From: Ilex aquifolium
Taxonomy: Eukaryota; Streptophyta; Magnoliopsida; Aquifoliales; Aquifoliaceae
Reading direction: 5' to 3'
Length of the DNA stretch: 64,000 nt
Assembly: GCA_951799425.1 (NCBI GenBank)
Contig: OX637404.1
Span: 23,494,545-23,558,544 of the forward strand
Part shown: positions 46,982 through 58,739 of the stretch, piece after piece
How the letters are laid out: each line of letters opens with the position of its first letter
Position numbering within the stretch: position 1 is the first letter of the stretch
Position numbers and translations under genes: made by a program
The notes under the pieces: model-generated
The model's input: only the letters and a program-made list of their open reading frames with translations
What the model was told of the DNA's origin: nothing
Databases searched by the model: none

Positions 46982-48843
46982 AGGGAGCAGGGGCATTTGG
47001 GGAATTACATAGGGGACAGTTAATGTAGTTAATTTGTCCCAAGCCCAAAGTAGTCATGGGAGTGTGTTGGAGAGTATTGTTCAAGCAACCTGTAACTGTG
47101 CTTTTCAATGGAGTTTCTTGAAATTCTTCTTCTCAAGTTCCATGATTAGGGTTGTGTTGCCTCTTTAATAGGCAAACTTTTTCTTCAATTGAAAGCAGCA
47201 GACTCATTTACATTTTGGGGCTTGCCAATCCATAATATATATATGACATTATCTAGTGTTTTCTTAAAAATCAAATATTAAAATTGTTTAATCCTCAACT
47301 TTCATTACCGAATAGTTTTAAGAATCTCCAGCGTTGTGGTAATATCGAGTCACTTTGAATCATATCTCTGTTGGGCTCTTGATTGCAAGACAAACTTGAA
47401 ATGCATGCAATCACCGATAAATCATACATATCGAGCTAATTGAGGCTTAACTTGTAATCTTGAGATATTACTAACCTTCTCATTTGAATTATCTTGCCTT
47501 GTTAAGTTTTTTTTTTTTTTTTGCCTTACCTTTACCGACGGTTACATGTTGGAAAAAATTCAATGTTGTACTATGAAGTAGATGGTCTAATTATTTAATG
47601 TTCAACCAACATTGTACAAAATTTTGGATATTTGCAACTTTGTAATAAAGGAGAATTAGTTGCGAGATAAATTTTGAATGTGCGAAAACTACGCTTATCA
47701 ACCAGCGCTCTAACTTCTAACCTCGATGTAGCATATCATTTGAACTATTTGATGGGTTATGTTTTTTCATTTTTTACCTGGGTTCTACAAGTTTTTTCAT
47801 AGGCTATTAACCTTTTCATATAATACATGTTTAGCCATATCCCTAACTTTAAATTTAGTTCAATGTATATAGCATAGAAAATGAGTCTACTTCATTGTCC
47901 ATCTTACAATCAATACTAAGAGGGAGATGGCATGTCCTATGTTCATTGTAAACTGGAAATGACTCACATATGAATATAAGCCTCAAACTTGTGGGCCAGA
48001 TAGTATCTGACAATAATTAAACCATTGCCCCACATATATTACTGTACTCCCTAGGACACCTATTAATGCATTAGAACAAAGAAAAAAAAACCTAGAAACA
48101 TAAATAAAAATTTCAAATGATCGTACAAGTCCAGACCATAGTGTTAATCCATCATGGTAGACTAGACTTCAAGGGTTAATAACTGAAAATTCACGAGGTA
48201 GAGACGGCGTGAATCAAAGTAAATGTTTTAACGAGAGATGTGTGGTAAGATTCCCGCTCTTTTTCAGCATGTAAATGGTTGAGAAAAGAAGAGGGTTCTC
48301 ATTATAACATGAATATACTTATCTCCAAGCAAAAATTATGAGAGTTGTGATGGTAGTGGACTAATGCTCATTTTAGTTTGAACCTACTTAAAGAGTTAGG
48401 TCTCAACCTCCCCTACCTACCCACCCACCAAACTGCTTATGTAAAGTCCTTAGCTAGTTTCTAATGGTCTTTTAGTTGGGGTAAAAAGAGGCCATTTTGG
48501 GTGTAAAGTTCCTCATGGCATTGAAAGTTGAAGGGCAACATTCAGACAATGCATTAAAAGGGATTGACAAGGACAAGAAAATGAGGTTTTTTATAAGTGA
48601 TTAACTTTTGATTTGAATGGAAAAAGGTGATCGATCCCAGCTAGAGTGAGTTACAACGTGGGCCATGTAGAAATTATTATTGACTAATGTTATTTAAGAC
48701 ATAATTTGCAGATCTAACTTGTAGTTAGCTTTTGAGATTAGTGGTGTATCCTACAATTAGATGCGATCTGTTAGTTAAATGATATTAATAAATTAAGTCA
48801 ACAAATTAAGTTCAAATATTATTTTTATTTTATTTTATTTCAA
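46982..48843. other. Intergenic, nothing recognised
   Basis: A/T-rich sequence with no coding frame of note and no repeat ends that I can delimit. Confidence 0.5.
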
Positions 48844-49029
48844 CAGTTAGGAGTGTTCGGGCCAACTTACCCGTACCTCGACTAATCCATTAACGCCGGG
48901 AATAGATTATCCATGTAGGATAAATCTTTCATGGACTGACCTTAAAGGGTTGTCAAGATTCGAACTTAAGATGTTTAGATTCACAGTTCTTCACTGTTAT
49001 CACTTGAACAATTGAACTACCATTAGAGT
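48844..49029 (-). mobile_element. tRNA-derived SINE-like repeat, copy near full length
   Basis: On the minus strand: CTCTAATGGTAGTTCAATTG near the start, CTTAAGTTCGAATCTTGAC at the box B position, then CTATTCCCGGCGTTAATGG and GGCCCGAACACTCC at the end. Same family as 5905-6100 and 53515-53688. Confidence 0.6.
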
Positions 49030-49935
49030 TGTTCAAACATCATATCATGGTTGTGGATTGGATCAAAATAAACTAATAATGTCAAAGTATGTCCGAAAAT
49101 TATAAGTATAGTAAAACAAGTTACTGTAATTATTTCTCTGTTGACTAAAAAAAAAAATTATTTTTCTGTTTTATTTTTCGAATTTTTCGAAATAAAGAAC
49201 AATAAGGAGTAGGACTGCTACAATATCACAAGAAGGAAGAAGCGTGACAAATGCACTCAATGTTTTCTCATCACTTGGTCGGAGTTACTATACACTTACC
49301 TTTTCACTTCAACAAGAATACAAGGATGGCTTAAGAATTTCAATTCTTCAACTTTTTTTTTTTCCTTTTGAGCTTTCATTATTGTACTTCACTATTTCTT
49401 GAATATGGTAACTTACGATTCGGATAACCTTGTAAAAGAACAAAAATTTTGTTCTTAAGTAAACATTTTAGCTCGTTAAGATAGCTCGGGTGTAAAAACT
49501 TACAAGAGATTTCTATCTTCAATTCGAAGTTTAAATCTCACCAAAAAGAGTCTTGTTTTATTATATGTGTATGATTTGTTGGTGATTGTGTATATCTCAA
49601 ATTCATATAATAGCTATGAAAGATAATACTATTCTCCCTTATTAGAGTTCCCATAGCCTCAATTACATGGACATCTATGCATTCAGATCAGTTCAACACA
49701 ACTGGATGGCATATCCAATCACTCATCCAAGGCACTGTTCAAGGGTCTGGTCAATGATTTGTTTGTAGACTGAGGGACAGAATCCATCCAACTAACTGGG
49801 CACCACAAGAGGTTGCACCATCACATGGGTGGATGGGAATGTCACATTAGCCCCTAATCCATCTCTCTCCCTCTCTCTCTCTCTACACAAATATATATTT
49901 ATATATATCTAATCATTGAGTCTGATAAATGGAAA
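49030..49935. other. Intergenic, nothing recognised
   Basis: Contains a short CT-rich tract near 49865-49885 and a small TA-rich tract; no gene. Confidence 0.5.
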
Positions 49936-50090
49936 ATACTGTACAATCTAAATGAAACCCAAAAGTAAAAACTCAAATGCATATCATCCCTTGAATGAGT
50001 GTTGGATGAGTGGGTTCCATTGAAAAAATTGATGAGATGATATGCATTTGGGTTGTAATTTTTTGAGTTTCATTTGAATTTTATAGTATT
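49936..50090. mobile_element. Small foldback element (family with ATGAGTGG loop), copy 2
   Basis: The left arm (ATGAAACCCAAAAGTAAAAA, then CTCAAATGCATATCATC) is inverted at 50034-50090. The loop contains GGATGAGTGGGTTCCATTGA and AAAAATTGATGAGA, closely matching the loop of the element at 41243-41342. Confidence 0.7.
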
Positions 50091-50790
50091 GCTCATAATA
50101 AATTGAATTGCATATTTATAAAAGCTCAACAACGACTGAAATTAATTCAATCTTCATCCAATTTTATCTAATGGTTCAAATTCTTTTCACAAAATTTTTT
50201 TGCTAGAAAACATCATCTTCTTCTCTATATTGCCTCTAATGTCAAATAACTCAACAACACAATCTCTAATGTCAGACATCTCACTGAGTCACACCTATTT
50301 CTCTCTTCTCTCTTCCTTACCTCTCCTATTTTCACTCTGTCCACTTTAATTTTAAATTGCGTAATTAAAGAAAAAAAATTACTATTTAAAATATAAATAT
50401 TGTACGATTAATACTCGATTTTTAGTATTATAAAGTGTCTTTCGACGCGAGTTGTCATACATTATATATATGACATGTGGGCATTGCTTTAGACCTCTAT
50501 CCCTCTCCATGTGCACTTTCCTTGGATGTAGGTAGACACATAACATGGAAGAGGAAACCATGTTAATCTAAGCAAATGCAGTAATGGAGGACAGAGGACA
50601 AGAATTTTCGTGGGATTTCTGGGACTTTGGGAGGCATACATATCCTCACAAAGACATTCTTTCGGTTGGCGCCTGTTTGTCACGTGAATCTGTGACCTTT
50701 TGGTGATAAGTGAAGGTAACATTGACTGTACTGTTAATTTTATGAAATATAAAGATCATTTGGCAACAACAATAAATAATATTATCAATT
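50091..50790. other. Intergenic, nothing recognised
   Basis: A/T-rich. A 77-codon open frame on the minus strand (50489-50722) has no family resemblance. Confidence 0.5.
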
Positions 50791-50875
50791 GGTCTTTGAC
50801 TCAATGGTATATCTTATCTTGTTAAAGTTTTGTTTTTTTAAGGTTAAGGGTTCAAGTCTCTTAGACGATAAAAGC
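50791..50875 (+). mobile_element. Short tRNA-derived SINE, copy 3
   Basis: TTGGTCTTTGACTCAATGGTA (box A region) and AAGGGTTCAAGTCTC (box B) are spaced as in copies 1 and 2. The next SINE begins within 15 bp. Confidence 0.55.
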
Positions 50876-50887
50876 GTAGTTAATTAC

Positions 50888-51100
50888 TAGGGCGGACCTC
50901 AGTTGCTTGAACAAACGGTATCCAAGTCTCTGGTGTGGGTTCGAATTCCCACCAAAACGTAAGTCTTAATTTAACTGGTGTATAGAACAAGAGACTGGTT
51001 CATGCACCTGGGGTTTGTCCTCGATTCTATTCAGATTTACGAGCCTGAGCGACATAAATGCGCCTCTACTTGTCGGAGATTTTTTTCCGTTACAAAAAAA
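50888..51100 (+). mobile_element. tRNA-derived SINE of a second family
   Basis: GGCGGACCTCAGTTGCTTGA (box A region) and TGTGGGTTCGAATTCCCACC (box B) are about 30 bp apart. The non-tRNA body contains GAGACTGGTTCATGCACCTG and ATGCGCCTCTACTTGTCGG, with a T-rich/A-rich tail. The box B and the small distance between boxes are close to real tRNA genes, but no cloverleaf can be drawn. Confidence 0.7.
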
Positions 51101-52030
51101 ATGATACATAATATTAATTAAATCTTATTTATTGACTTAATTTGATGATGTAATTCATTTTTGGTGTCGAATTGACTATAAGACCCATGCAATATTACGA
51201 TCCATTGTGTAATGCAACGATAATAGCACATTAGGTCACTTAAATTAAATCAGTTCATATACATGTAAAATGAAAAGTGATCATCTAAGCATAATTTGGA
51301 ACATCGTTTGCCTTAATTTTTGTGGTGTGAAATGTTTCGTGACATTTGATATCAGAGCCAACCTAAGGGTATTATCATCATGTGTCTTGGGAGCACCGTG
51401 GTGTAGGGTTTGAGGTGTGACCATCCTTTGTGCTCGGGGAAGTTTGTAATGTTCGTGCATGCGTGTGTTGAATTCTGCATCGAAAGTGAGTTTGAAACAT
51501 ATAAGCAAGGGCGAAGAACACAAATACAATTACAACCCTATTGATAATAATAAAGAAAAATAATCCTAAGGTGGACTTGTTTGGGATATTTTAGTCAAAA
51601 AATGGCCACTTTGAAAGCAAAATAGGGCAAGGTTTCTCCATCAAAAGATCTTCCACTCTAAGCTAACAAGCATGAAAATGACCTCATTTCTTTAAACTAC
51701 TATAATTTTTGCTTTCATATGTCTTAAATAGTATGAAAATGACCTAATTTTCTCAAACTATTACAACAATATACAAGATTTACTTGTCTTTATTAGCCTT
51801 TTATGGAGAAAGGGTGACTTAGAATTAAAGAAATGGGTGAGAGATTATTCCACTCCTTGCATGATTGGGTTGGTTATTTAAGCCAAAGTGGGTGGACCAA
51901 TCTACTAAGATGCAAGGCTAGTAATGGTAATGGCCGAAATATAAACTTTCAATTTTGTTTTAACGTTTGCTTCTTCTTTTTTTTTTTTTTTTGCCCTTTC
52001 TTTCCAATGATTGCTATGTGTCGTGTTCTA
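51101..52030. other. Intergenic, possible degraded repeat near 51335-51500
   Basis: GACATTTGATATCAGAGCC (51340-51358) recalls a tRNA-Met primer-site or tRNA-like word, but no element ends are evident around it. No gene. Confidence 0.4.
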
Positions 52031-52034
52031 CACG

Positions 52035-52262
52035 ATGGTCGTTGAAGTATAAATACATAAGGTACACCATTTCTAATAGTTTAAGTTTTTAAAGTAGATG
52101 ATTGTTTTACATGGTATCAGAGTACGAGATCCCATATTTGAATCTCGCTACCATCTTAATTATTAAAAAAAAAAATTATATGTTAAGTCCAAAATCTAAC
52201 TTGCACATAAGAAGGCGCGTTGAAGCATAAATATTTAAGTTACACTCTCTCTAATAACAATG
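52035..52262 (+). mobile_element. tRNA-like repeat with a duplicated flank
   Basis: The phrase GTTGAAGTATAAATACATAAGG near 52040 recurs as GTTGAAGCATAAATATTTAAG near 52220, each followed by TACACnnTnTCTAATA. Between them lies ATGGTATCAGAGTACGAGATC and ATTTGAATCTCGCTACC, tRNA-like A and B box words, and an A-run. It may be a SINE or two partial copies in tandem. Confidence 0.45.
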
Positions 52263-52683
52263 GTATGTAGCTATGATCACAATTTATAAGTTTGTTTATG
52301 ATTACCAACAATCTTCTCAATCAAACATCTTTCGAACTCGTTATTACTATCCAGATTAGGATGTGTATAGTCACACATAAACTTATGCGCATCACAGACG
52401 AGTCAGGAATTTAACCTAGGGTGGACCCTTACTTACAGAGGTCGATCACTTGGAAAAAAAAAAAATTGAAACCAACCATATGACACTAAACACGTAATTA
52501 AAAAACTAACTAAACTTAGGCTTAAATAATGGGTACAAGGACCAAAAGATCTAAGAATTCATGGGTAATAATATTCGAATGTTGCACGTGATGTGTTGAT
52601 GTCTAGGTATAGTCCTAAATCAGGGTGGGCACCATTAAATAGTTTTGAAGAATATATAAAATATGTCTATCTATATAATAACA

Positions 52684-52812
52684 TTAGAGGTAACCCGTGC
52701 CTGAAGACACATGCAATGTGAATGGTTTTGAGATGAATGGTGGTGGTTGTTGGATGGTGAATGCAACGTGTCGGATGGACTTATTGAAGTCTGTCCTATT
52801 TTATATTATAGA
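52684..52812 (-). mobile_element. Miniature Helitron, 129 bp, both termini present
   Basis: Read on the minus strand it starts TCTATAATATAAAATAGGAC after an A (complement of 52813) and ends CTTCAGGCACGGGTTACCT then CTAA before a T (complement of 52683). The 5' part (ACAGACTTCAATAAGTCC) matches the Helitron start at about 62243. The 3' part (TTCAGGCACGGG) matches Helitrons A and B. It lies 14 bp after another Helitron-like 5' motif (TCTATATAATAA at 52670). Confidence 0.6.
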
Positions 52813-53514
52813 TATAATCACCTACAAACTATGCTTTTTGAGACAATAAAGACAATTCTCCCGAGAGTTGAATTTGGAACATCGAGATACTAACAAGTGA
52901 AAATAATATCATTGGAGCTACGACAAAAATACAATTATTAAATGTATTTGAAAAATTGGATCTATATGCTGATCAATGCCGACCACAGTGAGGAGAGGAC
53001 CACCGACAAAATAACCCCCCAAGCATGAGTGTAACAGATGAGCATCTTTGTCGGCCGAGTAGCCAAATTTTAGGCGTTTGAAAGGAAGAGCTGAACAATA
53101 TGGGAAAGGGACATTTCATGTTCATTCAATTCGAAGATCCTAAAAACTCAGTGGAAGTCCGTATTTTTTATCCTATTTTTTAGGCTACTAGTTATATTAT
53201 GATCAAAGTTTAATATCAGTGCGTAAAATATAAGAATATTAATACATTATAGAATTAGTTACTAATTTGTACTTACTAATGTGGCCAAAGAAGGCACCGA
53301 CAACTATGGAGTCTAAAAAAGATTAGCATATAATTTTATCTTTATATAGAGAAATTATTTTTGTTACTTAATCTCTATCGTTATGGTGGAGCCACCTTAT
53401 GAAAGTTTGGGGACAAGGTAAATGTTACTTGTCATATCAAATTCTAGCACTCTACTTGTTTCCGTGCCATACTTTGTTTTCTCATAAAATAATTAGTTTG
53501 TGTGAAAAATTATA
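52813..53514. other. Intergenic, nothing recognised
   Basis: No coding frame or repeat terminus that I can support. Confidence 0.45.
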
Positions 53515-53688
53515 AATTTCGAAGTTCAAAATTCGAATTTTATCAATTTTTTGGAGTCAGGTTATAATGGACTTATCTCTCTTTCAATACCTTAGTTTCA
53601 GCGTGAATAGTCTGTCTTTGACTGAACCAAAAAAAAAATTAATCAAAGTACACGTAAAGCGTAAACTGACCCGAACACCTCCGACTAT
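53515..53688 (+). mobile_element. tRNA-derived SINE-like repeat, copy in plus orientation, 5' degraded
   Basis: AAAATTCGAATTTTATCAA (box B region) is followed by TTGGAGTCAGGTTATAATGG, GTGAATAGTCTGTCTTTGAC and AATCAAAGTACACGTAAAGC, ending CCCGAACACCTCC. This is the inverse of the arrangement at 5905-6100. Confidence 0.5.
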
Positions 53689-53982
53689 TGAAAAAAAAAA
53701 AACTTTCTACATTTCCTCTCGAACAACATAAATCTAATCTCCTGAATTCTAAATCCAAAAATTGAAGCACTGCAGTGAGAAATGGAAGCACTAATTGAAG
53801 ACATAAGATTGGGTACCTACCTACTTGAAGAATTGGGTATCTACCAATTTGAAGAGTTCGTTGTTATTTTGTTCTTTCTTACTAATAAAAGCTTGTGCTT
53901 GACCGCTCTACGTAACACAATTTTTTTTTTTTATCAATTTCTATATACAACAATCTTGTACATGCCATTTGTCCACGGTTGA

Positions 53983-54466
53983 CAACCAGCTAAAGGTGTG
54001 CATGGGCCATCCCAAGAAGTTTCTGGGCTGGGCCGAGCCAGGTGGCGGTAAGGGGTCCTGCAACATAGCCCATGTCCTATGACTTGGTCTATTCATTGCA
54101 CGGGTTGGGCCATTGCACCCCATGGGCAATTTATTTTCCCAAACCATTAATGACATAATACCTTAAAAGTTTGAAATTTTTAACTTTTTTTTTTTTTTTT
54201 TGTAACTTGGAACTGATTATTTAAATAAATTTTGAATTTAAATATTTGAAAATTATTGAAAAATAAAAAATTGGGTGTACTGGTAGGGAGGTTTAGCGGG
54301 CTAGACACGCAACTAGACATAAAGTTGGGCTTGTGCCATGGGCTGTTAGTTCGCTATGCAGGCCCCGGGCCGACAAAACCCTTATTCGGGTCCAGATAGA
54401 TTTCAGGTTGTTTTTCATGTTGAGCTCCACGAATTGGCTCAATTCGTGGACAACCCTACAACCAGC
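53983..54466. mobile_element. hAT-type MITE, 468 bp, with 8-bp target-site duplication
   Basis: The element spans 53991-54458. The ends TAAAGGTGTGC (left) and GGACAACCCTA (right, inverse TAGGGTTGTCC) are imperfect terminal inverted repeats. CAACCAGC occurs exactly at 53983-53990 and 54459-54466. The interior has GGGCC-rich words such as GGGCTGGGCCGAGCCAGG and CAGGCCCCGGGCCG. It carries no transposase. Confidence 0.75.
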
Positions 54467-54696
54467 TATAATTAAGACTTTGGTCGGGGTAGTGCAAAAA
54501 TGACTAATATTTGCTTTGACTTAAATTTCTTTTAATATATATTTTTTTAAAAATTGTCTTAATATTATGATGGGTCAAACCCAATAACCCAACTCATGTT
54601 ATAAGTTCAGTCTGAATAAAGAATCTAACTAGACAAGATCCAATGAGTCCAGCCCAAAAGAGGTTCACGCTCAGTCAAGCTCATCAGGGTTCGAGG

Positions 54697-55210
54697 TGTT
54701 ACATCACCAAAGGAGTAGGCAGGGTCATCCCAAGAGCTTCATCCAAGCCACCTTGGAATAAGGGTCATCCTAAGAGCCTCATTCAAGCCACTTTGAAGTA
54801 AGGGTCATTCTAAGAGCCTCATCCACGCGACTTTGAAAGAAGTCAACTACTACGTCATCCTTTGAAGGATCTTATGAGGAGCGCCGTAACTGCCTCATCC
54901 GTTGAGAAGATGACGCCAACTCCACCAAATTAGCCTTTTAATTACTGATAAACCGCCTCAATCTGTTAAAAGACGACTATAAATTGTAAACCCTGCCAAT
55001 ATTTAGGAGGTGTCACACACAATCGAGCACATTTGCTATCACTTTCCCCTGTCTCTCATAACTTGTATTTCCTTACTCTCTCTACACTTCTCGAAGTAGT
55101 AAAATACTCAGGCGACCCTAGCCCTTCATAGTGGACGTAAGTCAAGTTGACCGAACCACTCTACATCTTTGTCTTGCTTGTGTTGCTCTCTTATTTCTTA
55201 ATTATTGCAT
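54697..55210 (+). mobile_element. Solo LTR or TRIM-like remnant with a 3 x 40-bp internal repeat
   Basis: The fossil starts near TGTTACATCACC. It carries three 40-bp units (54721-54760, 54761-54800, 54801-54840) of the form AGGGTCATCCTAAGAGCCTC ATnCAAGCCACTTTG..., then TATAAA (54978-54983). The end is LTR-like: CATAGTGGACGTAAGTCAAG, TTGACCGAACCACTCTACA and TCTTTGTCTTGCTTGTGTTG. No internal coding part was found. The right boundary is approximate. Confidence 0.5.
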
Positions 55211-55219
55211 TAATTACTA

Positions 55220-56353
55220 ATCACTTGACAGGTGGTACATAATACCAATTTTTGCATCATCATATTAGACTACCGGTGTGTATTAGGTTTGCATTCCATT
55301 GGCTGACTCAACTTTACTTCAGTCAATGGTTATTCTATGAGTTAGTGGAATAAGCTTTTGAATAAAATTAATTTAGCCAGGTTCATTATCTTATAGTGTG
55401 CAAGTGTGATGTCACCATTCAATGAAAGAAAAAGCAAAAGCGAATGTGTTTGATTTTTTAATTTGAGTTTATTAATGAATTGCCCGTGTTTTGTCTTAGG
55501 CTATGTTGTACACAATTTGTGTGTTGTTTTGGAAGTTGTGTGGTAATTCAACATTGACTATATAGAAGTTTGGTTGTCCTCGATGACAGATTTGGATGAT
55601 TGAGAGTAGGAAACAAAGTACATGTGAGATTGGCTTAATCGAAGAAAATTGTTGTGTCTAACTGCCTATGCGAAGAGAACATTAGTCGGAGTTGGGGCTT
55701 GAATTTGAAGAAATCAATCAGGAATTTTTGAAAAGGGAAGGGAATTCTCATCAAATGAGGCACTAAGAATGATGGCGAGAGGAAGTTACCGCTTCTAGAA
55801 TGCAAGGAAAAAAAAAAGTAATACAAGTAGATTATACTCTCGTATGAGATTAAGTAGTTATCGATTTCCGACGCGCTCTTGACTTATCTTGATTGAGTCA
55901 AAAAACTTATCTAAAGTAGAGCTTTAGGCTCCATTTGTACAATATTTTTCGGAATAAAATTCTAGCTCCTTAGATTCTCGTACGTACACCTTATGTTTTT
56001 AATACCTCTAATGTTTTTTTAGGTTTATTTCTAATTTAAGGATTTTTTTTAGGACTTTCACTTATCTATGTGAACATACATATATAGGTGGCCATCATGG
56101 ATATGTCTTTCATACGTTGTTTCCATCATTGTGCTATACCTATAAATTTAGATTTTCTTTTTTGACAATTATGGACTAATTTTGGGTTTGAATCCCTGAA
56201 ACCATTTGCTTGGGTATTGTGACTTTGGATGTTAGCTGAAGTGAATTTTCTTATTATTTAATGGTATCGTGACGATATTGTGGCAAGTCATTTATTGTGT
56301 GGGGGTGACACTGATCATTAATTGGATTTTACTTTTGCGTTTATTAGCTAGGT
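55220..56353. other. Intergenic, nothing recognised
   Basis: A/T-rich sequence between the LTR remnant and the Helitron chain, with no supported gene. Confidence 0.5.
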
Positions 56354-56710
56354 AATATATATATATAATAAAGTAGCTAATTTTTTTTGTTTTTAATTGT
56401 TCGCGACTCAAATCGATTCAGTATTATTGATCCGACGGTCCTCATACCAAATTTTAAAACACTTATCTGTTATCTAACTTCTCCCCTTATCTTATACTAA
56501 CTAATACAAATAGTCATATCTCTCATCTAACTTTATCTTTTTATCTCATTGTATAACTCTCTTTCTATCACCCTTTACACTCTCCCTCCTCTTTTCTATT
56601 TTTAAAAAACAACCCAACAACTCTCTCTTTCCCTCTCTCCCTCCTCTCTTCCATTTTTAAAAAGCAACCCAACAACTCTCTCTTTCCCTCTCTCACTCCT
56701 CTCTTCCATT

Positions 56711-57938
56711 TTTAATCTCTATCCTTACCCGACACCTCTTTTAGGGTGTGTTTGGATGATCGGCAAGAATAGGAATAAATTGGATTTTTGTGTCCTAACT
56801 CATCCCACCCAAACCCACTCAGACACTTAATTGGATGGGTTATGTATGTCATCCAACCCAAACCACTGTTTGGCAAGGAACAATTGAATTGGATGGACTC
56901 CACCTTGACTTTTGTAGATATTTACCATTGTACTCATTGATAATCCAATTTTGACCACCTTTATCTCCAACTAGACGCGTATGGGGTACAATTGCTGAAC
57001 CAGATCTGTAAGTCGCCACCACCGCCACCACAACAAAAATGCCACCATTGCCACAACAGAACTGCCACCACCACAATAGAACACCTACCACCACACCACC
57101 ACAATAGAAACGCTACCACCGCCACCACCACAATAAAAACACCCACCACTACCACCACATAAACACCCAACACCACAATAGAAACACCCACCACCACCAC
57201 AAAAAAATGACTCAAATCTGAAAGACAAAAAGGAGAATTAGGGTTTCAAAATCACCCACCATCACATCAGATCTGAGAGATAGAGAAGGGAATTAATTTC
57301 ATAACAGAGGTTAGGATTTCAAAATCATCCACCATCGTGGTGAAGATCTCTTCTTCATTCGGTCCCCTTAGGCACCCAAACCCATCCCAACAGAAACGCT
57401 GGACTTGGGCTTCGTCGCCTTCACAAAGCGAGAGAAAGAGTGGCGAGAGAGAGAGACGAGAGAGAAAGAGACCGAGATAGAGAGAGATCGGAGAAACTTA
57501 CCTCAATCCAGCGATGTCGTCAACCACATGAAGCAGAAAGTTGGAGGACCTTAGATTGTCATCTTCTTCCTCGCCTTTGTGCAACAGGCCTTGGACGAGC
57601 TCAACTCCTTCATGCTCTGGTTGACAGGAGAAGAGAGAGGGTCGAGTGTGTGGAGAAGAGAAGAAGGGAAAATATGTCTGTGGTTGGGTTATTCTCTTGC
57701 CTGGGTTTGTAACCCATGGGGGGTGGGTTTAGTGTAGCCGGTATAGGAGGGTTAAGTGGCACTGTAGCAATCGGGTCAATGCTTGACCCGGGATTGGTAT
57801 CCAACCTAAAAAATGGCTTCCCAAACAAGGGATTTCTAGGACCCATTGCCTTATTAGCTTATCCATATGTGTGTTAACCCACTTTAACCTCCTACCCAAA
57901 CATATCTTTAATCTCTATCCTTACCCGACACCTCTTTT
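56711..57938. mobile_element. 1.16-kb insertion flanked by a perfect 32-bp direct repeat
   Basis: TTTAATCTCTATCCTTACCC plus GACACCTCTTTT occurs at 56711-56742 and identically at 57907-57938, with a third partial copy from 57941. The enclosed segment begins AGGGTGTGTTTGGATGA and ends CCTACCCAAACATATC, weak inverted ends of the GTTTGG type. It includes an ACCACC-rich tract (57017-57200), GA-rich sequence and a less A/T-rich stretch (57490-57640). Confidence 0.55.
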
Positions 57939-58635
57939 GATCTCTATCCTTACCCGACACTTCTCTCTCTCTTCCTTATCTCTCAAGTTATCTCTATCTT
58001 TCTTATGTCTTCCTCCTTATCTCACCCATCAACTTTCTCTCTCTTTTCCTCTTCCTTATCTCTCATCTCACTCTCTCTCATTTTTTAAAAACAAGCTACC
58101 AAGTTATCTCTAACTTTTTCCTTCTACCAAGCTATCTTCCCTTATCTCTCCAACAACTCTAACTCTCACACACCGAACCACCCACTGTAACACAATGTTG
58201 CTACCTCACCCAACTCTACCTCTCTCCCTTACTCTTTGTCTCTATCTTGCGCCTGCAACACACTTCGAATCACCCACTGCAACACAACGCACACTAGCAA
58301 CACCGCCAACAAGGAGTCCATGTATCTCCCTCTGGTTCTTCTTTCTCTCTCTCTCTCTAACTGTGCATGTGTGTGTGTGCCTGTGTGCATTTTCGTGTGT
58401 GTGTGTTCATGTCGGATTTTAGAGTGACTGTGTGCATGTTCATGTGTGTGTGTGTTCATATCTCACACTCTCTCTAACTGTGCATGTATGTGCGTGCCTA
58501 TTTCATGTGTGTGCCTTTGTGCGTGTTCATGCGTGTGTGTTCATTTTAGAAATCATTTTATCTTTGTTGGTATTGATTTTGAAAATCATTTTATCTTTGT
58601 TGGTATTGATTTTGAAAATTATTTTATCTATGCAG

Positions 58636-58735
58636 CTTTGTACGTGATATATGGTGATCATATCAAAGGCCACCAATTGTTCGAAAAAATACCCCAAAGG
58701 AATATAGTGTAATGGAACAATCCTCATACCCTGAC
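58636..58735 (+). pseudogene. Fragment resembling a pentatricopeptide-repeat (PPR) gene, in Helitron C
   Basis: After TCTATGCAG the frame reads LYVIYGDHIKGHQLFEKIPQ, RNIV, stop, WNN. This parallels the common PPR phrase M/LYAKCGD...A..LF.EMPQRNIVSWN, with a stop codon where Ser is expected. It is short, lacks the rest of the gene and sits inside a Helitron, so it is a captured and decayed host fragment if real. The match rests on about 30 residues. Confidence 0.45.
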
Positions 58736-58739
58736 GAGT

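Noticed and set aside
50905-50960. A tRNA gene
   Set aside because: Good A and B boxes, but no cloverleaf; followed by a SINE body and tail.
51335-51360. A second tRNA-Met primer-binding site (TTGATATCAGAGCC)
   Set aside because: Not followed by any internal retroelement domain or preceded by an LTR-like end; probably a chance or degraded repeat word.
57440-57712. Frame starting MARERDERERDRDRERSEK
   Set aside because: The start is translated GAGA repeat, and the rest has no recognised family. It lies inside a nested insertion in Helitron C.
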